Below are positions 22,095 to 31,030 of a DNA stretch of 64,000 nt, piece after piece (positions within the stretch are counted from its first letter, which is position 1; every line of letters starts with the position of its first letter). Under the pieces are notes generated by a model. That model saw nothing but the letters and a program-made list of their open reading frames with translations, was not told the DNA's origin and made no database searches. A program made the translations under genes and the position numbers. Source of the DNA: Candidatus Tectomicrobia bacterium (GTDB lineage: Bacteria > UBA8248); the NCBI GenBank assembly GCA_016192135.1, contig JACPUR010000019.1, forward strand, positions 159,291 through 223,290, in the 5' to 3' direction.

Positions 22095-23336
22095 TTGAAA
22101 AATCCCTTCACCGCCGAAGCCGGCGAGACGAGCCTCCGCTACTACGGCTGGCTCGCCGTCGGCCTGACGTTCCTCACGATGGCGACGGGCGGCGCCGTCG
22201 TGGGCACTTTCTCCGTCTTCTACGTGGCCTTCCTCGAGGAGTTCGGCTGGTCGCGCGGCGACACCGCCCTGGGCTTCTCCTTCTCCATGGTGACCTTCGC
22301 CCTCTCGGCCGGGGCGATCGGCTCGCTCATCGACCGCTGGGGGCCCCGGGCCGTCATCCCCTGCGGGGTCGCGGTGCTGGGGGCGGGCCTGGCGCTGATG
22401 TCCACGGTGGACAGCCTGGCCGAGCTCTATATCTACTACGGGGTCGTGGTGGCGCTCGGCATCACCCTCATCGGGTTCGTCCCGACGAGCACGGTGGTCA
22501 GCCGGTGGTTCCGCCGCCGGCGGGCGACCGCCATGGGCCTCGCCCTCTCGGGCCGCAGCTTCGGCGGAATGCTGCTGGTGCCCTTCTCCGCCTACCTCAT
22601 CGGCGCCTACGGCTGGCGCGGGGCCTACCTCATCCTGGCCGCGGGGATCGCCCTGCCGCTGCTCCCCCTGACGGCCGCCTTGCACCGGCGGCCTCCCCTC
22701 CCGGCGGAGGAGCGCTCCCTGGCCCCGGGCTCCCCGCCCGAGGAGGGGCTCTGGGGCCCGGCCTTCTGGTTCGTCTTCACGGCGGGCCTCCTCCACGGCG
22801 TCGGCTTCAGCATCGTGGGCCTCCACCAGGTGGCCCATTTGGTGGACGCCGGGGTGGGCGCCATGACGGCGGCCTCCCTCATGGGCGCGCTGGCCGCGCT
22901 CAGGACCCTGGGGGGCATGGCGGGCGGGTGGTGCGGCGACCGGCTCGGGCGGACGCGCACCTATTTTATCTCCAGCGCGGCGGGCCTCGCGGGGGTGTTT
23001 CTGCTGATGAACGTGAACGCGGAGCGCTGGCTGCTGGCCTACCTCTACGTCGTTTTCCTCGGCCTGGGGGATGGCGCGCGCGGGATCACCTTCCTGTCCA
23101 TCAAGGCCGATCTCTTCCCGGCGCGGAGCTTCGGCCGCATCCTGGGCTACAGCCAGATCGGCTCCGGGCTGGCCGCGGCGGCGGGGCCGTGGCTCGCGGG
23201 CTACATCTATGACGTCCTGGGAAGCTACCGGTATGCCTTCTGGCTGGTGGTGATCGTGGACGTGCTCTCGCTCGCGACGGTCGCGGCGGCGGCGGTGCGG
23301 GGGGGCACGGGCGCCCGCCGGCGCGAAGCGGCCTAG
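22095..23336 (+). CDS. MFS transporter (monocarboxylate/oxalate-formate type)
   Basis: A 413-residue inner-membrane carrier with about 12 hydrophobic segments in two halves. The first-half loop reads GSLIDRWGPRAVIP, matching the MFS G-x-x-x-D-R-x-G-x-R/K motif, and the second-half counterpart reads GGWCGDRLGRTRTYF. The opening YYGWLAVGLTFLTMATGGAV resembles the oxalate/formate and monocarboxylate porter group. The open frame begins at TTG 22095, without a clear ribosome site, so the start is not certain. It follows the XRE-cupin regulator. Its 3' end overlaps the convergent cytidylate-kinase-like gene by 4 bases. Confidence 0.85.
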   Translation: MKNPFTAEAGETSLRYYGWLAVGLTFLTMATGGAVVGTFSVFYVAFLEEFGWSRGDTALGFSFSMVTFALSAGAIGSLIDRWGPRAVIPCGVAVLGAGLALMSTVDSLAELYIYYGVVVALGITLIGFVPTSTVVSRWFRRRRATAMGLALSGRSFGGMLLVPFSAYLIGAYGWRGAYLILAAGIALPLLPLTAALHRRPPLPAEERSLAPGSPPEEGLWGPAFWFVFTAGLLHGVGFSIVGLHQVAHLVDAGVGAMTAASLMGALAALRTLGGMAGGWCGDRLGRTRTYFISSAAGLAGVFLLMNVNAERWLLAYLYVVFLGLGDGARGITFLSIKADLFPARSFGRILGYSQIGSGLAAAAGPWLAGYIYDVLGSYRYAFWLVVIVDVLSLATVAAAAVRGGTGARRREAA

Positions 23337-23905
23337 GAAACCGCCTGCGTCTTCTCGTGGAGCATGGCGTGGATGAAGTCGATCATCCCGTCCTGCGAGA
23401 AGCGCTCGATGTTCAGCACGGCGTGGTAGAGCTTGGGGTCCGCGAAGTCCACGCCGAAGAAATACTCCGAGAAGAGCTTCTGGTCGCGGTCGGCGTTCTT
23501 GACGATGTCCTCGGCGGCCGACCTCGTCACCCCCCCGCTCTCCATGAGCTGGTGTATGCGCGCCTCGTTGCTCCCCACCACCCGGATGTGCAGGGCGTCG
23601 GACCGCTCCTTGAGGAGCACCTGGCTGCCCCAGCCCCCGATGACGACGCCGCCGGCCCGCGCGGCCTCCTCCATCGTCTCCTTGAGCGCGCGGCGCAGCT
23701 TCTCCGGGTTCACGCCGAAGAGGCGCTCGATGACGTTGGGCGCCCGCCCCTCCATCCGGTCGAGGTCGATGTCCAGCCCGCGCTCGCGGCAGCCCCGGGC
23801 CAGCTCCTCCCGGAATACGAAGGTGTAGCCCAGCCGCTGGGCAAGGTGATTGCCCATGGTCATGCCGCCTGTGCCGTATTGACGGGAGACTGTGATGACG
23901 GCCAT
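23333..23905 (-). CDS. Cytidylate kinase-like family protein
   Basis: A 190-residue P-loop protein of the cytidylate-kinase-like group: MAVITVSRQYGTGGMTMGNH carries an altered P-loop (the usual G-S-G-G-x-x-I), followed by LAQRLGYTFVFREELARGC, VVIGGWGSQVLLKE, LHIRVVGSNEARIHQLMESG and RDQKLFSEYFFGVDFADPKL. The family is common as a stand-alone gene in deltaproteobacteria-like genomes and its substrate is not established; it is not the canonical Cmk. GAGGAGGG lies before the ATG. The BrkB/YihY gene lies 34 nt downstream on the same strand. Confidence 0.8.
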   Translation of the reverse strand: MAVITVSRQYGTGGMTMGNHLAQRLGYTFVFREELARGCRERGLDIDLDRMEGRAPNVIERLFGVNPEKLRRALKETMEEAARAGGVVIGGWGSQVLLKERSDALHIRVVGSNEARIHQLMESGGVTRSAAEDIVKNADRDQKLFSEYFFGVDFADPKLYHAVLNIERFSQDGMIDFIHAMLHEKTQAVS

Positions 23906-23939
23906 GGGACCCTCCTCTGCGCGGGTCGGCGCGCGGATG

Positions 23940-25262
23940 TCACCCCTCCGGGCCGGCCGCCGGCTCCTCGGCGGGGGCCGCGGCGCGGGGCGCCGGCTTG
24001 TCGTCTTCCCGGGTCTTTTCCGGCGCGAGGCGCAGGTCCTCGAGCGTCAGGCCCTCCAGAGCGGACCGCTCCCTGCGGCGCATCTCCTGGATGACCATCT
24101 CGGCGCCGGGAGAGCAGTGGGGCTGCGGGGGGGTGAAGAGATCCCACGCCTCCACCGCCCGGATGCTGGCCGGGTGAACGGTCAGCATGAACCTCCCGCC
24201 CTCGCGCGTCTCCGTCAGGTAGCCTCGCGTTTGCAGCTGATCCAGGACAGTTTCCAGGATTTCCGGCTGGACGTCCAGCCCCCTCCGGGCGTCCTCCCGG
24301 GCGAGAGGGGGCTGCGCCTTCGCCAGGCGCACCGCCGCCTCGGTCAGGATGTGGAGGGCCAGCTCCCGCGGGTCCGTCGGGTGGCGCGCCTCGCCCGGCT
24401 CCGGAGGGGGGCGGCGCCCCTCGGCCAGGGCCGCCAGGGCGGCCGCGTAGAGCAGGGCGCACCAAGAGAGATAGACCCAGGCCATGAAGAGGGGGAGCTG
24501 GGCCAGGGCCCCGTAGATGGCCTCGTTGCGGGCGAAGCCCACCTGGAAGCGCACGTACCCCCATTGCAGGAAAAACCAGATCGCCCCTCCGACCACCCCG
24601 CCCCACGCCGCCGCCCGGGGGGACACCTGGGTATTCGGCATGACGATGATGATCCAAGAAAAGAGCAGGATCGCGCCCAGAATGGGCACCAGGCGCAGGG
24701 CCAGCTCCAGGGCCTCGGAGAGGAGCCAGATGCCGCCGAGCGTCTCCCGGACCTGAAGCAATGTGATGCCGCTCATGATGATGGCGATCATCAGCGGGCT
24801 CAGGAACAGGATGGCGAAATAATCGGTGACCTTCCGGACCCAGGTGCGCTCCCGGCGGGCGCCGAAGGTGGCGTTCAGGGCGCGCTCGACGGTGCCGAGG
24901 GTGAGCCACACCGAGAACAGGAGGCCGGCCAGCCCCGCGACCCCCAGCGTCCCCGCGTTGACCTGGCGGACGTAGGTCAGGAGCTTCTCGTGCAGGCCCT
25001 GGTCCGTGGCGGGGAAGTACTGGAGGATGAGGTACGTCAGGAGGTTCTCCTCGAAGCCCAGCCCGCGCAGCATCGAGAAGGCGAAGGCCAGCACGGGCAC
25101 CAGCGAGAGGAGCGATGTGTAGGTGAGGGCCGCCGCCCGCAGGTGGGCCTGGTCGGAGAGGAAGAGCCCGAATGCTAGAATGGGCAGGCGGAGCGGGTGG
25201 GGCAAGGCCCGCCCGATGATCGCGACGTGCTCCTCGGCGGCCCTCGGGCGGGACTCGGGCAT
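23940..25262 (-). CDS. YihY/BrkB family membrane protein
   Basis: An integral inner-membrane protein of 440 residues. Residues about 20-290 hold six hydrophobic segments in the YihY/BrkB pattern (RAAALTYTSLLSLVPVLAFA, LFSVWLTLGTVERALNATFG, AWVYLSWCALLYAAALAALA). The formerly assumed RNase BN activity does not belong to this family. The C-terminal 140 residues are cytoplasmic and include a winged-helix-like part (ETVLDQLQTRGYLTETREGG), then a charged tail. The ATG at 25262 is chosen because the upstream 51 codons have no conserved character. It follows the cytidylate-kinase-like gene on the minus strand. Confidence 0.85.
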   Translation of the reverse strand: MPESRPRAAEEHVAIIGRALPHPLRLPILAFGLFLSDQAHLRAAALTYTSLLSLVPVLAFAFSMLRGLGFEENLLTYLILQYFPATDQGLHEKLLTYVRQVNAGTLGVAGLAGLLFSVWLTLGTVERALNATFGARRERTWVRKVTDYFAILFLSPLMIAIIMSGITLLQVRETLGGIWLLSEALELALRLVPILGAILLFSWIIIVMPNTQVSPRAAAWGGVVGGAIWFFLQWGYVRFQVGFARNEAIYGALAQLPLFMAWVYLSWCALLYAAALAALAEGRRPPPEPGEARHPTDPRELALHILTEAAVRLAKAQPPLAREDARRGLDVQPEILETVLDQLQTRGYLTETREGGRFMLTVHPASIRAVEAWDLFTPPQPHCSPGAEMVIQEMRRRERSALEGLTLEDLRLAPEKTREDDKPAPRAAAPAEEPAAGPEG

Positions 25263-25371
25263 CGGGGACCCCCGTGGAAGAGAAGCCGGCCGGCGGCTCC
25301 GGCGCGCGCCGAGATGATCCCAGGATTGCCGGGCGGGCCGCAAGTCGGGCTTTGCCGTAGGGAGATGGCGG

Positions 25372-25935
25372 ATGATTCCGGCGGAGGAGCTCCTCGTCCG
25401 GCTCGGGGTGCACACCCCCCTCTATGCCGCGAGCGGGCGGCACGTCTTTGCCGCCCTGAACGGCCGCGACCGGGGCCACTTCTTCGCCGTGGACCGCGAG
25501 AAGGGGAACTTCCTCTGGCGCGTCGAGAACTCGGCGGGCTGGGTCATCGCCCCGCCGCTCATCTGGGAGGACCTCTTCATCGTGGGGACGAGCACGGCCG
25601 ACATGCGCCGCCGCGAGGAGGGCGGGGAATTCGCCCAGGTGGACTGGCGCCGGGGCGGGGCGGTCTACGCCTTCGAGGCCTTGGGCGGCAAGGTGCGCTT
25701 CTGGGACGACCGCACCGGCGTGGTGCGCCGGACCCCGCGCGCCGAGGGGGACGTGCTCGTAGTGGAGGGCGAGGTCCGCTCGGGCGGCTTCCGGGAAGGG
25801 GCCCCCTGGTCCACCTCCGTCCAGATGGAGAGCCGCTTCGCGCTGCCCTCGGGGCGGCTGCTGGGCCGTAAGGCGCGCGGCCAGGCGCCCGAGGGCTACT
25901 TCAAGGGAGAGCCCGCGCCCGGCCGGTGGGACTAG
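25372..25935 (+). CDS. Protein with PQQ-like beta-propeller blades, unknown function
   Basis: A 187-residue protein without a signal peptide. Its first half reads like one to two PQQ-type propeller blades: HVFAALNGRDRGHFFAVDRE, KGNFLWRVENSAGWVIAPPL, WEDLFIVGTSTADMR, then GGAVYAFEALGGKVRFWDD. Such repeats normally occur in sets of seven or eight, so this is either a short variant or a fragment. GGGAG lies 8 nt before the ATG. It is divergent from the BrkB gene and stands alone. No partner gene suggests a role. Confidence 0.5.
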   Translation: MIPAEELLVRLGVHTPLYAASGRHVFAALNGRDRGHFFAVDREKGNFLWRVENSAGWVIAPPLIWEDLFIVGTSTADMRRREEGGEFAQVDWRRGGAVYAFEALGGKVRFWDDRTGVVRRTPRAEGDVLVVEGEVRSGGFREGAPWSTSVQMESRFALPSGRLLGRKARGQAPEGYFKGEPAPGRWD

Positions 25936-26086
25936 GCGCGGGAATCCCCCGGGCGGACCCCGGCCCGCCCGGCCGCTTTCGCCTTTCCTGAATGCCTCAA
26001 TCCGTCCGCTCATCGCCGCCATCCCGCGGACGCCTCGCCGCCGATCGATGTCCAATGCACCGGGCCCGTCCCGGCGGAGGAGTGGC

Positions 26087-27178
26087 ATGCCCTGGTCCTG
26101 GCTGATTTTCCTCGTCATCGTCTTGTTGCTGCTGGCGCTGGACCTGGGCCTTCACCGCAAGTCGCATGCGGTGTCGATGCGGGAGGCGCTCGCCTGGTCC
26201 GGCTTCTGGGTCGCGCTCGGCCTCGCCTTCACCGCGTTCATCTATCTCGGCTACGAGAACCAATGGCTGGGGCTGGGGAAGGCCCGCGACGCCGTGGACG
26301 GCGCCCCGAACGACGGCTCGGCGGCCGCGGTGAAGTACCTCACCGGCTATGTCATCGAGAAGTCCCTGAGCGTGGACAACATCTTCGTCATCGCCATGCT
26401 CTTCCGGTACTTCGCCGTCCCGGCGCGCTACCAGCACCGGGTGCTCTTCTGGGGCATCCTGGGCGCCCTGGCGATGCGCGGCGCGATGATCGCCGTGGGG
26501 GTGCGGCTCATCGAGGAGTTCGAGTGGCTGCTCTACGCCTTCGGCGCCTTCCTCCTCTTCGCGGCCGTCCAGATGCTCTGGACGGGGGGGAAGCACGGGG
26601 GCGACCCGGGAAAGAACCCCGTGGTGCGGCTGGCGCGGCGTTTCTTCCCGGTGGCAGACGAGTTCCACGGCCCGCACTTCATGGTGCGGGCCGGGACCCC
26701 GGAGGCGCGGGAGACGGACTCGCACGCCCCGGACCGGGCGGCCGAGCGCGCAGGGGCGGGGACATGGATGCTCACCCCGCTGGCCCTCGCCCTCATCATG
26801 GTGGAGACGACGGACCTGATCTTCGCCGTGGACTCCATCCCGGCCATCTTCGCCATCACCACCGACCCCTACCTGGTCTTCACCAGCAACGTGTTCGCCA
26901 TCCTGGGACTCCGGGCGCTCTACTTCGCGCTGGCCGGGCTGATGGACAAGTTCCGCTACCTCAACGTCTCGCTCGCGGCGGTGCTGGCGCTGGTGGGAGC
27001 GAAGATGCTGGCGGCGGACTGGATCAAGGAGATGCTCGGGAAGAACTACAACTTCCATCTGCTGGGGGCGATCCTGCTCATCCTCGCGGCGGGCGTCGCG
27101 GCCTCGCTCCTCGCGGGGCCCAAGCCCGAGCACGCCGACGTCGCGCGGCGGGCCCGCGAGGCGGGCGAGGAAACGTGA
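26087..27178 (+). CDS. TerC family integral membrane protein
   Basis: A 363-residue membrane protein of the TerC/Alx group, linked to metal (manganese) efflux and tellurite resistance. Family landmarks: ALAWSGFWVALGLAFTAFIY, LTGYVIEKSLSVDNIFVIAM with the acidic E-x-S-L-S-x-D-N motif, MVETTDLIFAVDSIPAIFAI with the second acidic pair, and SNVFAILGLRALYFAL. The ATG at 26087 is preferred to 26048, because GGAGG lies 6 nt upstream. TerC genes are often behind a manganese riboswitch (yybP-ykoY); I see no such element in the 150 nt upstream. Confidence 0.9.
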   Translation: MPWSWLIFLVIVLLLLALDLGLHRKSHAVSMREALAWSGFWVALGLAFTAFIYLGYENQWLGLGKARDAVDGAPNDGSAAAVKYLTGYVIEKSLSVDNIFVIAMLFRYFAVPARYQHRVLFWGILGALAMRGAMIAVGVRLIEEFEWLLYAFGAFLLFAAVQMLWTGGKHGGDPGKNPVVRLARRFFPVADEFHGPHFMVRAGTPEARETDSHAPDRAAERAGAGTWMLTPLALALIMVETTDLIFAVDSIPAIFAITTDPYLVFTSNVFAILGLRALYFALAGLMDKFRYLNVSLAAVLALVGAKMLAADWIKEMLGKNYNFHLLGAILLILAAGVAASLLAGPKPEHADVARRAREAGEET

Positions 27179-27193
27179 GGGAGCACGGGAACC

Positions 27194-28072
27194 CTATTTC
27201 CTCTTCCCCTTCAGCTCCTGTGCCATCTTGAGGGCGTTCACGCCCACGTTCCCGTAGCGGAACCAGCGCCGGTATTCGGGCATCTGCACGAGCTGGGCGG
27301 CCTTCTCGGGCGCCTTGGCCTTGCGCAGGGCGGCCTGGGCGCGCTCGCGCAGGCGCAGGAGGCAGTCGCGGTTCTCCTTGATGATCCCCTTGCCGGCGGG
27401 GGGGAGCGGCCCGTGGCCGGGCACGATGCGCCGGACCGGGAACATGTCGAGCACGTCGAGCGCCGCGATCCAGTTGGCGAAGTTCCCCAGCCGGTTCACC
27501 GGCAGGGTGCGGTGGGTGAGGAGGTCGCCCGAGAAGAGCACCCGCTCCTCGGGCATCCACACCACCGTGTCCCCCAGGGTGTGGCAGTGATCGATGTAGA
27601 TCATCTGGAAGGCGCGCCCGCCGTAGCGGACCGTAATCATCTCCTCGAAGGTCACCATGGGGGGCGCGACGTGGAGCTTGCCCACCAGGTGGTCCACCTT
27701 GGGGCCCCGGCCCACCATCTGTTTCACCCAGACGCCCGCCTTCTCCTCGCGCTCCATCTCCTCGGCGGTGAGCTCGCAGCCGAAGGAGACGGCGCCGTGC
27801 CCGTGGTAGAAGCCGTTGTCCGAGGTGTGGTCGAAGTTGTGGTGGGTGTTGAGGACGAGCCCCGGCATCTTGCGGGTGAGGCTGCGCATCCCCGCGAGGA
27901 AGGGCTTGCGGACCCGGATGTCGTTGTCGATGATGACCGGCCGATCCTTCGTCAGCGCCAAGCCGAAGTTGGTGGCGCCGTTCCCCCCGATGTAGGCGTA
28001 CACCCCCTTGACCACCTGGACGAAGCCTTGCGTCTTGGCTGGAGCGGGAAGGACCTTCGCGGCGCGCGCCAT
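27194..28072 (-). CDS. MBL-fold metallo-hydrolase
   Basis: A 292-residue metallo-beta-lactamase-fold protein. The metal motif appears as THHNFDHTSDNG (the family's HxHxDH with Asn in the middle). Later ligands are in DHCHTLGDTVVW and VLFSGDLLTHR, and the closing VPGHGPLPPAGKG matches the family's P-G-H-G. The layout resembles SoxH/quinoprotein-relay type hydrolases, but no signal peptide is present. AAGGAGA 5 nt before the ATG at 28072 fixes the start; the open frame to 28567 has no basis. It is convergent with terC. Substrate unknown. Confidence 0.82.
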   Translation of the reverse strand: MARAAKVLPAPAKTQGFVQVVKGVYAYIGGNGATNFGLALTKDRPVIIDNDIRVRKPFLAGMRSLTRKMPGLVLNTHHNFDHTSDNGFYHGHGAVSFGCELTAEEMEREEKAGVWVKQMVGRGPKVDHLVGKLHVAPPMVTFEEMITVRYGGRAFQMIYIDHCHTLGDTVVWMPEERVLFSGDLLTHRTLPVNRLGNFANWIAALDVLDMFPVRRIVPGHGPLPPAGKGIIKENRDCLLRLRERAQAALRKAKAPEKAAQLVQMPEYRRWFRYGNVGVNALKMAQELKGKRK

Positions 28073-28210
28073 CGGGCTCTCCTTGCAGGGGGCTCGGGGA
28101 TGCGGGTATCTTGGCTCGTGGGAAGGCACCCTATCAAAGCGCCCCGGCCCGCACAACGCCCCATGGATGCGGCGGAGGCGGCCGGGCCCCCGCCTCCGGG
28201 GGGACGAGCC

Positions 28211-28624
28211 GTGATCGAGATCACCCGCCGGGAAGAGTTCTCGGCCGCGCACCGCCTCTTCAACGCCGCCTGGCCGGCCGAGCGCAACGAGGCCCTCTAC
28301 GGCCTGTGCGCGAACCCCCACTACCACGGCCACAACTACGTCGTGGAGGTGACGCTCCGCGGCCCCGTGGACCCCGAGACGGGCATGATCTACAACCTCG
28401 CCGACCTCAAGGGCCTCCTGCGCCGCCAGGTGGTCGAGCCGCTCGACCACAAGAACCTGAACGAGGACGCCGCGCCCTACCTGAAGGGCCGCATCCCGAC
28501 GGCGGAGAACATCGCCATGGCCATCTGGGAGCGCCTGGCCGAGCACCTTCCGCCGGGCCTCCTCCACCGCGTCCGCCTGTTCGAGAACGAGCGCAACTTC
28601 GTGGACTACCGGGGGGGGAGCTGA
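28211..28624 (+). CDS. 6-pyruvoyl-tetrahydropterin synthase (eukaryote-like)
   Basis: Converts dihydroneopterin triphosphate to 6-pyruvoyl-tetrahydropterin (or, in QueD homologues, to carboxy-tetrahydropterin). The 137-residue protein has the zinc histidines His14 (SAAHRLF), His39 and His41 (YHGHNY) and the catalytic Cys33 (LYGLCANPHYHGHNY). The segment DPETGMIYNLADLKGLL, then PLDHKNLNED and TAENIAMAIWERL, is closer to animal PTPS than to the short QueD form. The GTG at 28211 with GGGGGA upstream is the likely start. Its TGA overlaps the ATG of the SDR gene, which suggests joint synthesis of a reduced biopterin-type cofactor. No queuosine gene is beside it. Confidence 0.85.
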   Translation: MIEITRREEFSAAHRLFNAAWPAERNEALYGLCANPHYHGHNYVVEVTLRGPVDPETGMIYNLADLKGLLRRQVVEPLDHKNLNEDAAPYLKGRIPTAENIAMAIWERLAEHLPPGLLHRVRLFENERNFVDYRGGS

Positions 28625-29355
28625 TGGCCGCCGGGGGCCTCCGGCCGCTGGCGGGGCGGCGGATCGTCCTGACCGGGGCCTCGCGCGGCATCGGCCGGGC
28701 GGCGGCCCTGCGCCTGGCCCGCGCCGGGGCCCAGGTGCTGGCCGTGGCCCGCGACGCCCAGGCCCTCACCTCCCTCGCCTTCGAGGCCAAGCCCGCCGCG
28801 GGCCGGATCTTCGCCCACAGCTGCGACCTCGCCTCGGAGGAGGAGATCGAGGCCCTGGCCGATGCCGCCGCCCGGCGGCTCGGGGGGGTGGACGCCCTCG
28901 TGAACAACGCCGGGGCGGGGGTCTTCCGGGAGCTGGAGGCGCTCGCCCCGGGGGAGTTCGAGGCCACCCTGGCCGTCTGCCTCAAGGCCCCCTTCCTCCT
29001 CATCCGGGCCCTCGCCCCCTACCTGGAGGCCTCGGGCGGGGAGGTGGTGAACGTCTCCTCCATCTGCGCCGTGACCGGTTTCCCGGGCGCGGCGGCCTAT
29101 TGCGCCGCCAAGGCCGGCCTCGAGGGGATGTCGCGGGCCCTGGCCGAGGAGCTGCGCCCCCGCGGCATCCGCCTGAGCGTCCTGCGGCCCGGGGCCACCG
29201 CCACCAGCATGTGGAAGGACATCCCCGGCGAGTTCGACACCGAAAGGATGATCCCCCCCGACCTGGTGGCCGAGTCCCTGGAGTTCCTCCTGTCCCAGTC
29301 CCGCCGGGTCTGGACCGAGACGATGGTGATCCTCCCCCCGGCCGGGCGGGTGTAG
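28624..29355 (+). CDS. Short-chain dehydrogenase/reductase, possibly sepiapterin-reductase-like
   Basis: A 243-residue NAD(P)-dependent Rossmann enzyme. Visible motifs: LTGASRGIGRAAAL (TGxxxGIG), the NNAG block in VDALVNNAGAGVF, the catalytic serine in VVNVSSICAVTG, and YCAAKAGLEGMSRALAEEL with the Tyr-x-x-x-Lys pair. The sequence alone fits many oxidoreductases, including 3-oxoacyl-ACP reductases. Its start overlaps the stop of the pyruvoyl-tetrahydropterin synthase gene by one base. That coupling makes a role in reducing 6-pyruvoyl-tetrahydropterin plausible (inference). Confidence 0.85.
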   Translation: MAAGGLRPLAGRRIVLTGASRGIGRAAALRLARAGAQVLAVARDAQALTSLAFEAKPAAGRIFAHSCDLASEEEIEALADAAARRLGGVDALVNNAGAGVFRELEALAPGEFEATLAVCLKAPFLLIRALAPYLEASGGEVVNVSSICAVTGFPGAAAYCAAKAGLEGMSRALAEELRPRGIRLSVLRPGATATSMWKDIPGEFDTERMIPPDLVAESLEFLLSQSRRVWTETMVILPPAGRV

Positions 29356-29371
29356 CGCCTTCCGGAGAGGA

Positions 29372-29400
29372 TTGAGAAATCCCTTTGTTTTCATGATAAT
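29372..29400 (+). promoter_or_regulatory. Sigma-70-type promoter for motAB
   Basis: TTGAGA (29372-29377) and GATAAT (29395-29400) are separated by exactly 17 nt in an AT-rich pocket after the SDR stop codon. Each hexamer matches consensus at 5 of 6 positions. The motA start is about 107 nt downstream. No flagellar sigma-28 box is evident. Confidence 0.6.
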
Positions 29401-29506
29401 AAGCAGCCAAGGTTTGAAATGGCTGGGAGGGGCTCCGCTCGGCCGGCTGTCGAGGCCGGGCCAGGGGTCCGCCCCCGAGCGCGTTTTGAGTGGAGCGTGA
29501 GCCGCC

Positions 29507-30313
29507 ATGGGAACCATGATCGGAATCATCGTCGGCGGGGGGTTGATGTTCTACTCCCTCATCACCTCGGGCGGGATCGGCATCTTCTGGGATCCCCCCT
29601 CGGTCATGATCGTCTTCGGGGGCACGGGGGCCGCCATCCTCATGAGCCATCCGCTCCAGCGGGTGGTGGGGGTGTTCCGCGTCATGCGGAACGTCTTCCG
29701 GCGGGAGATCTCCGACGCAAGCGCTTACATCTCGGCCATCGTCCGGCTGGCGCACAAGGCGCGCAAGGAATCCATCCTGAGCCTCCAGCAGGATGCCGCC
29801 AGCGTCAACAACCGCTTCATGCGCATGGGCCTGCAGCTGATCATCGACGGGCAGCCGCCCGAGCTCGTGCGGGCCGTCCTGGAAACCGAGCTCGAGAGCC
29901 TCCTCTCGCGCCACGAGGAGGGGGCCCGCATCTTCAAGGCCATGGGCAAGTACGCCCCCGCCTTCGGCATGATCGGCACCCTCATCGGCCTCATCGCCAT
30001 GCTCAAGTCGATGTCGGGCGGGCTCGAGGCCCTGGGCCCCGGCATGGCCGTCGCCCTCATCACCACTTTCTACGGCGCATTGTCCGCGAACTTGTTCTTC
30101 ATCCCCGTCGCGGACAAACTGGCCAGCCGCTCGGAGAAGGAGGTGCTCCAGATCCGGGTCGTCATCGAGGGCGTGCTGATGATCCAGGAGGGCATGAATC
30201 CCCGGCTCATCGAGCAGCGGCTGAACGCCCACCTCGAGCCCGAGCAGCGCATCCAGCACTTCGAGCGCATGATGCGGCGCGAGCGCAAGGAAGCCCAGGA
30301 GGCGGGAGGGTAG
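29507..30313 (+). CDS. motA: Flagellar motor stator protein MotA
   Basis: Inner-membrane stator subunit of 268 residues that couples ion flow to flagellar rotation. It has four hydrophobic segments (MGTMIGIIVGGGLMFYSLIT, SVMIVFGGTGAAILMSHPLQ, YAPAFGMIGTLIGLIAMLKS, MAVALITTFYGALSANLFFI), the large cytoplasmic loop with the VLETELESLLSRHEEGARIF segment that contacts FliG, and the conserved proline in YAPAFGMIGTL. motB follows after 3 nt. No flagellar structural gene is in the window. Confidence 0.93.
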   Translation: MGTMIGIIVGGGLMFYSLITSGGIGIFWDPPSVMIVFGGTGAAILMSHPLQRVVGVFRVMRNVFRREISDASAYISAIVRLAHKARKESILSLQQDAASVNNRFMRMGLQLIIDGQPPELVRAVLETELESLLSRHEEGARIFKAMGKYAPAFGMIGTLIGLIAMLKSMSGGLEALGPGMAVALITTFYGALSANLFFIPVADKLASRSEKEVLQIRVVIEGVLMIQEGMNPRLIEQRLNAHLEPEQRIQHFERMMRRERKEAQEAGG

Positions 30314-30316
30314 GCC

Positions 30317-31003
30317 ATGGCGCTGAATCCCAGGCGTCGCCAGGATGAGGGCGGGGTCGACGAGTGGATTGTGACCTATGGCGACATGGTCACCCTCCTC
30401 CTCACCTTCTTCATCCTGATCGTTTCGATGTCCTCCCCCGACAAGGGGAAGATCGACAAGGCCATCAAGTCCATCCAGGGCGCGCTCGGCACCTCGGGCG
30501 TCTCGGCCGAGATGGCCATGCTGAGCGAGAAGCGCTCCGAAGCCTCGTTCCAGAACTTGGGGAGCCAGGTGAAGAACCTGGTCCTCGAGGGGAACCTCCA
30601 GGACGTGGTGGACGTGAAGGTGACCGAGCGGGGCATCGTGCTGAACATGACGGGAGGGGTCCTCTTCCGGGCCGGGTCGGCGGCGGTGGAGAGGGGCTTC
30701 ATGCCCTTCCTCCTGGAGCTGTCCCAGATGCTCAAGAAGCTGCCCTACAAGGTGATGGTCGAGGGCCACACGGACGATTCCCCTCCGCCGCCGCAGGGCT
30801 CGTATCCCTCCAACTGGGAGCTCTCGGCGGCGCGGGCGGCCGCCATCGTCCGGGTGCTGACCCGGGAGGGAGGGGTTGAGCCGGAGCGCTTCTCCGCGAC
30901 GGGCTACGGGGAATTCCGCCCTCTCTTCGCCCCGACGCCCGAGAACCGCCCCAAGAATCGGCGGGTGGAGGTCATCATCTCGCGCGAGGGCTTCAGCGGC
31001 TGA
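30317..31003 (+). CDS. motB: Flagellar motor stator protein MotB
   Basis: Stator subunit of 228 residues. The single membrane helix reads DEWIVTYGDMVTLLLTFFIL with the ion-carrying aspartate in TYGD. A plug-like amphipathic segment follows, and then a C-terminal OmpA-type peptidoglycan-binding domain from about residue 115 (VLFRAGSAAV, VEGHTDDSP, NWELSAARAAAIVRVLTREG, RFSATGYGEFRP, NRPKNRRVEVII). It pairs with the preceding motA. The two PilZ genes downstream suggest c-di-GMP control of this motor. Confidence 0.93.
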   Translation: MALNPRRRQDEGGVDEWIVTYGDMVTLLLTFFILIVSMSSPDKGKIDKAIKSIQGALGTSGVSAEMAMLSEKRSEASFQNLGSQVKNLVLEGNLQDVVDVKVTERGIVLNMTGGVLFRAGSAAVERGFMPFLLELSQMLKKLPYKVMVEGHTDDSPPPPQGSYPSNWELSAARAAAIVRVLTREGGVEPERFSATGYGEFRPLFAPTPENRPKNRRVEVIISREGFSG

Positions 31004-31030
31004 CCCCGGAGGGGGCGGGAAGGGGAGTGC

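Noticed and set aside
25936..26086. A manganese yybP-ykoY riboswitch before terC
   Set aside because: The region is plain G+C-rich sequence without the conserved paired loops of that riboswitch.
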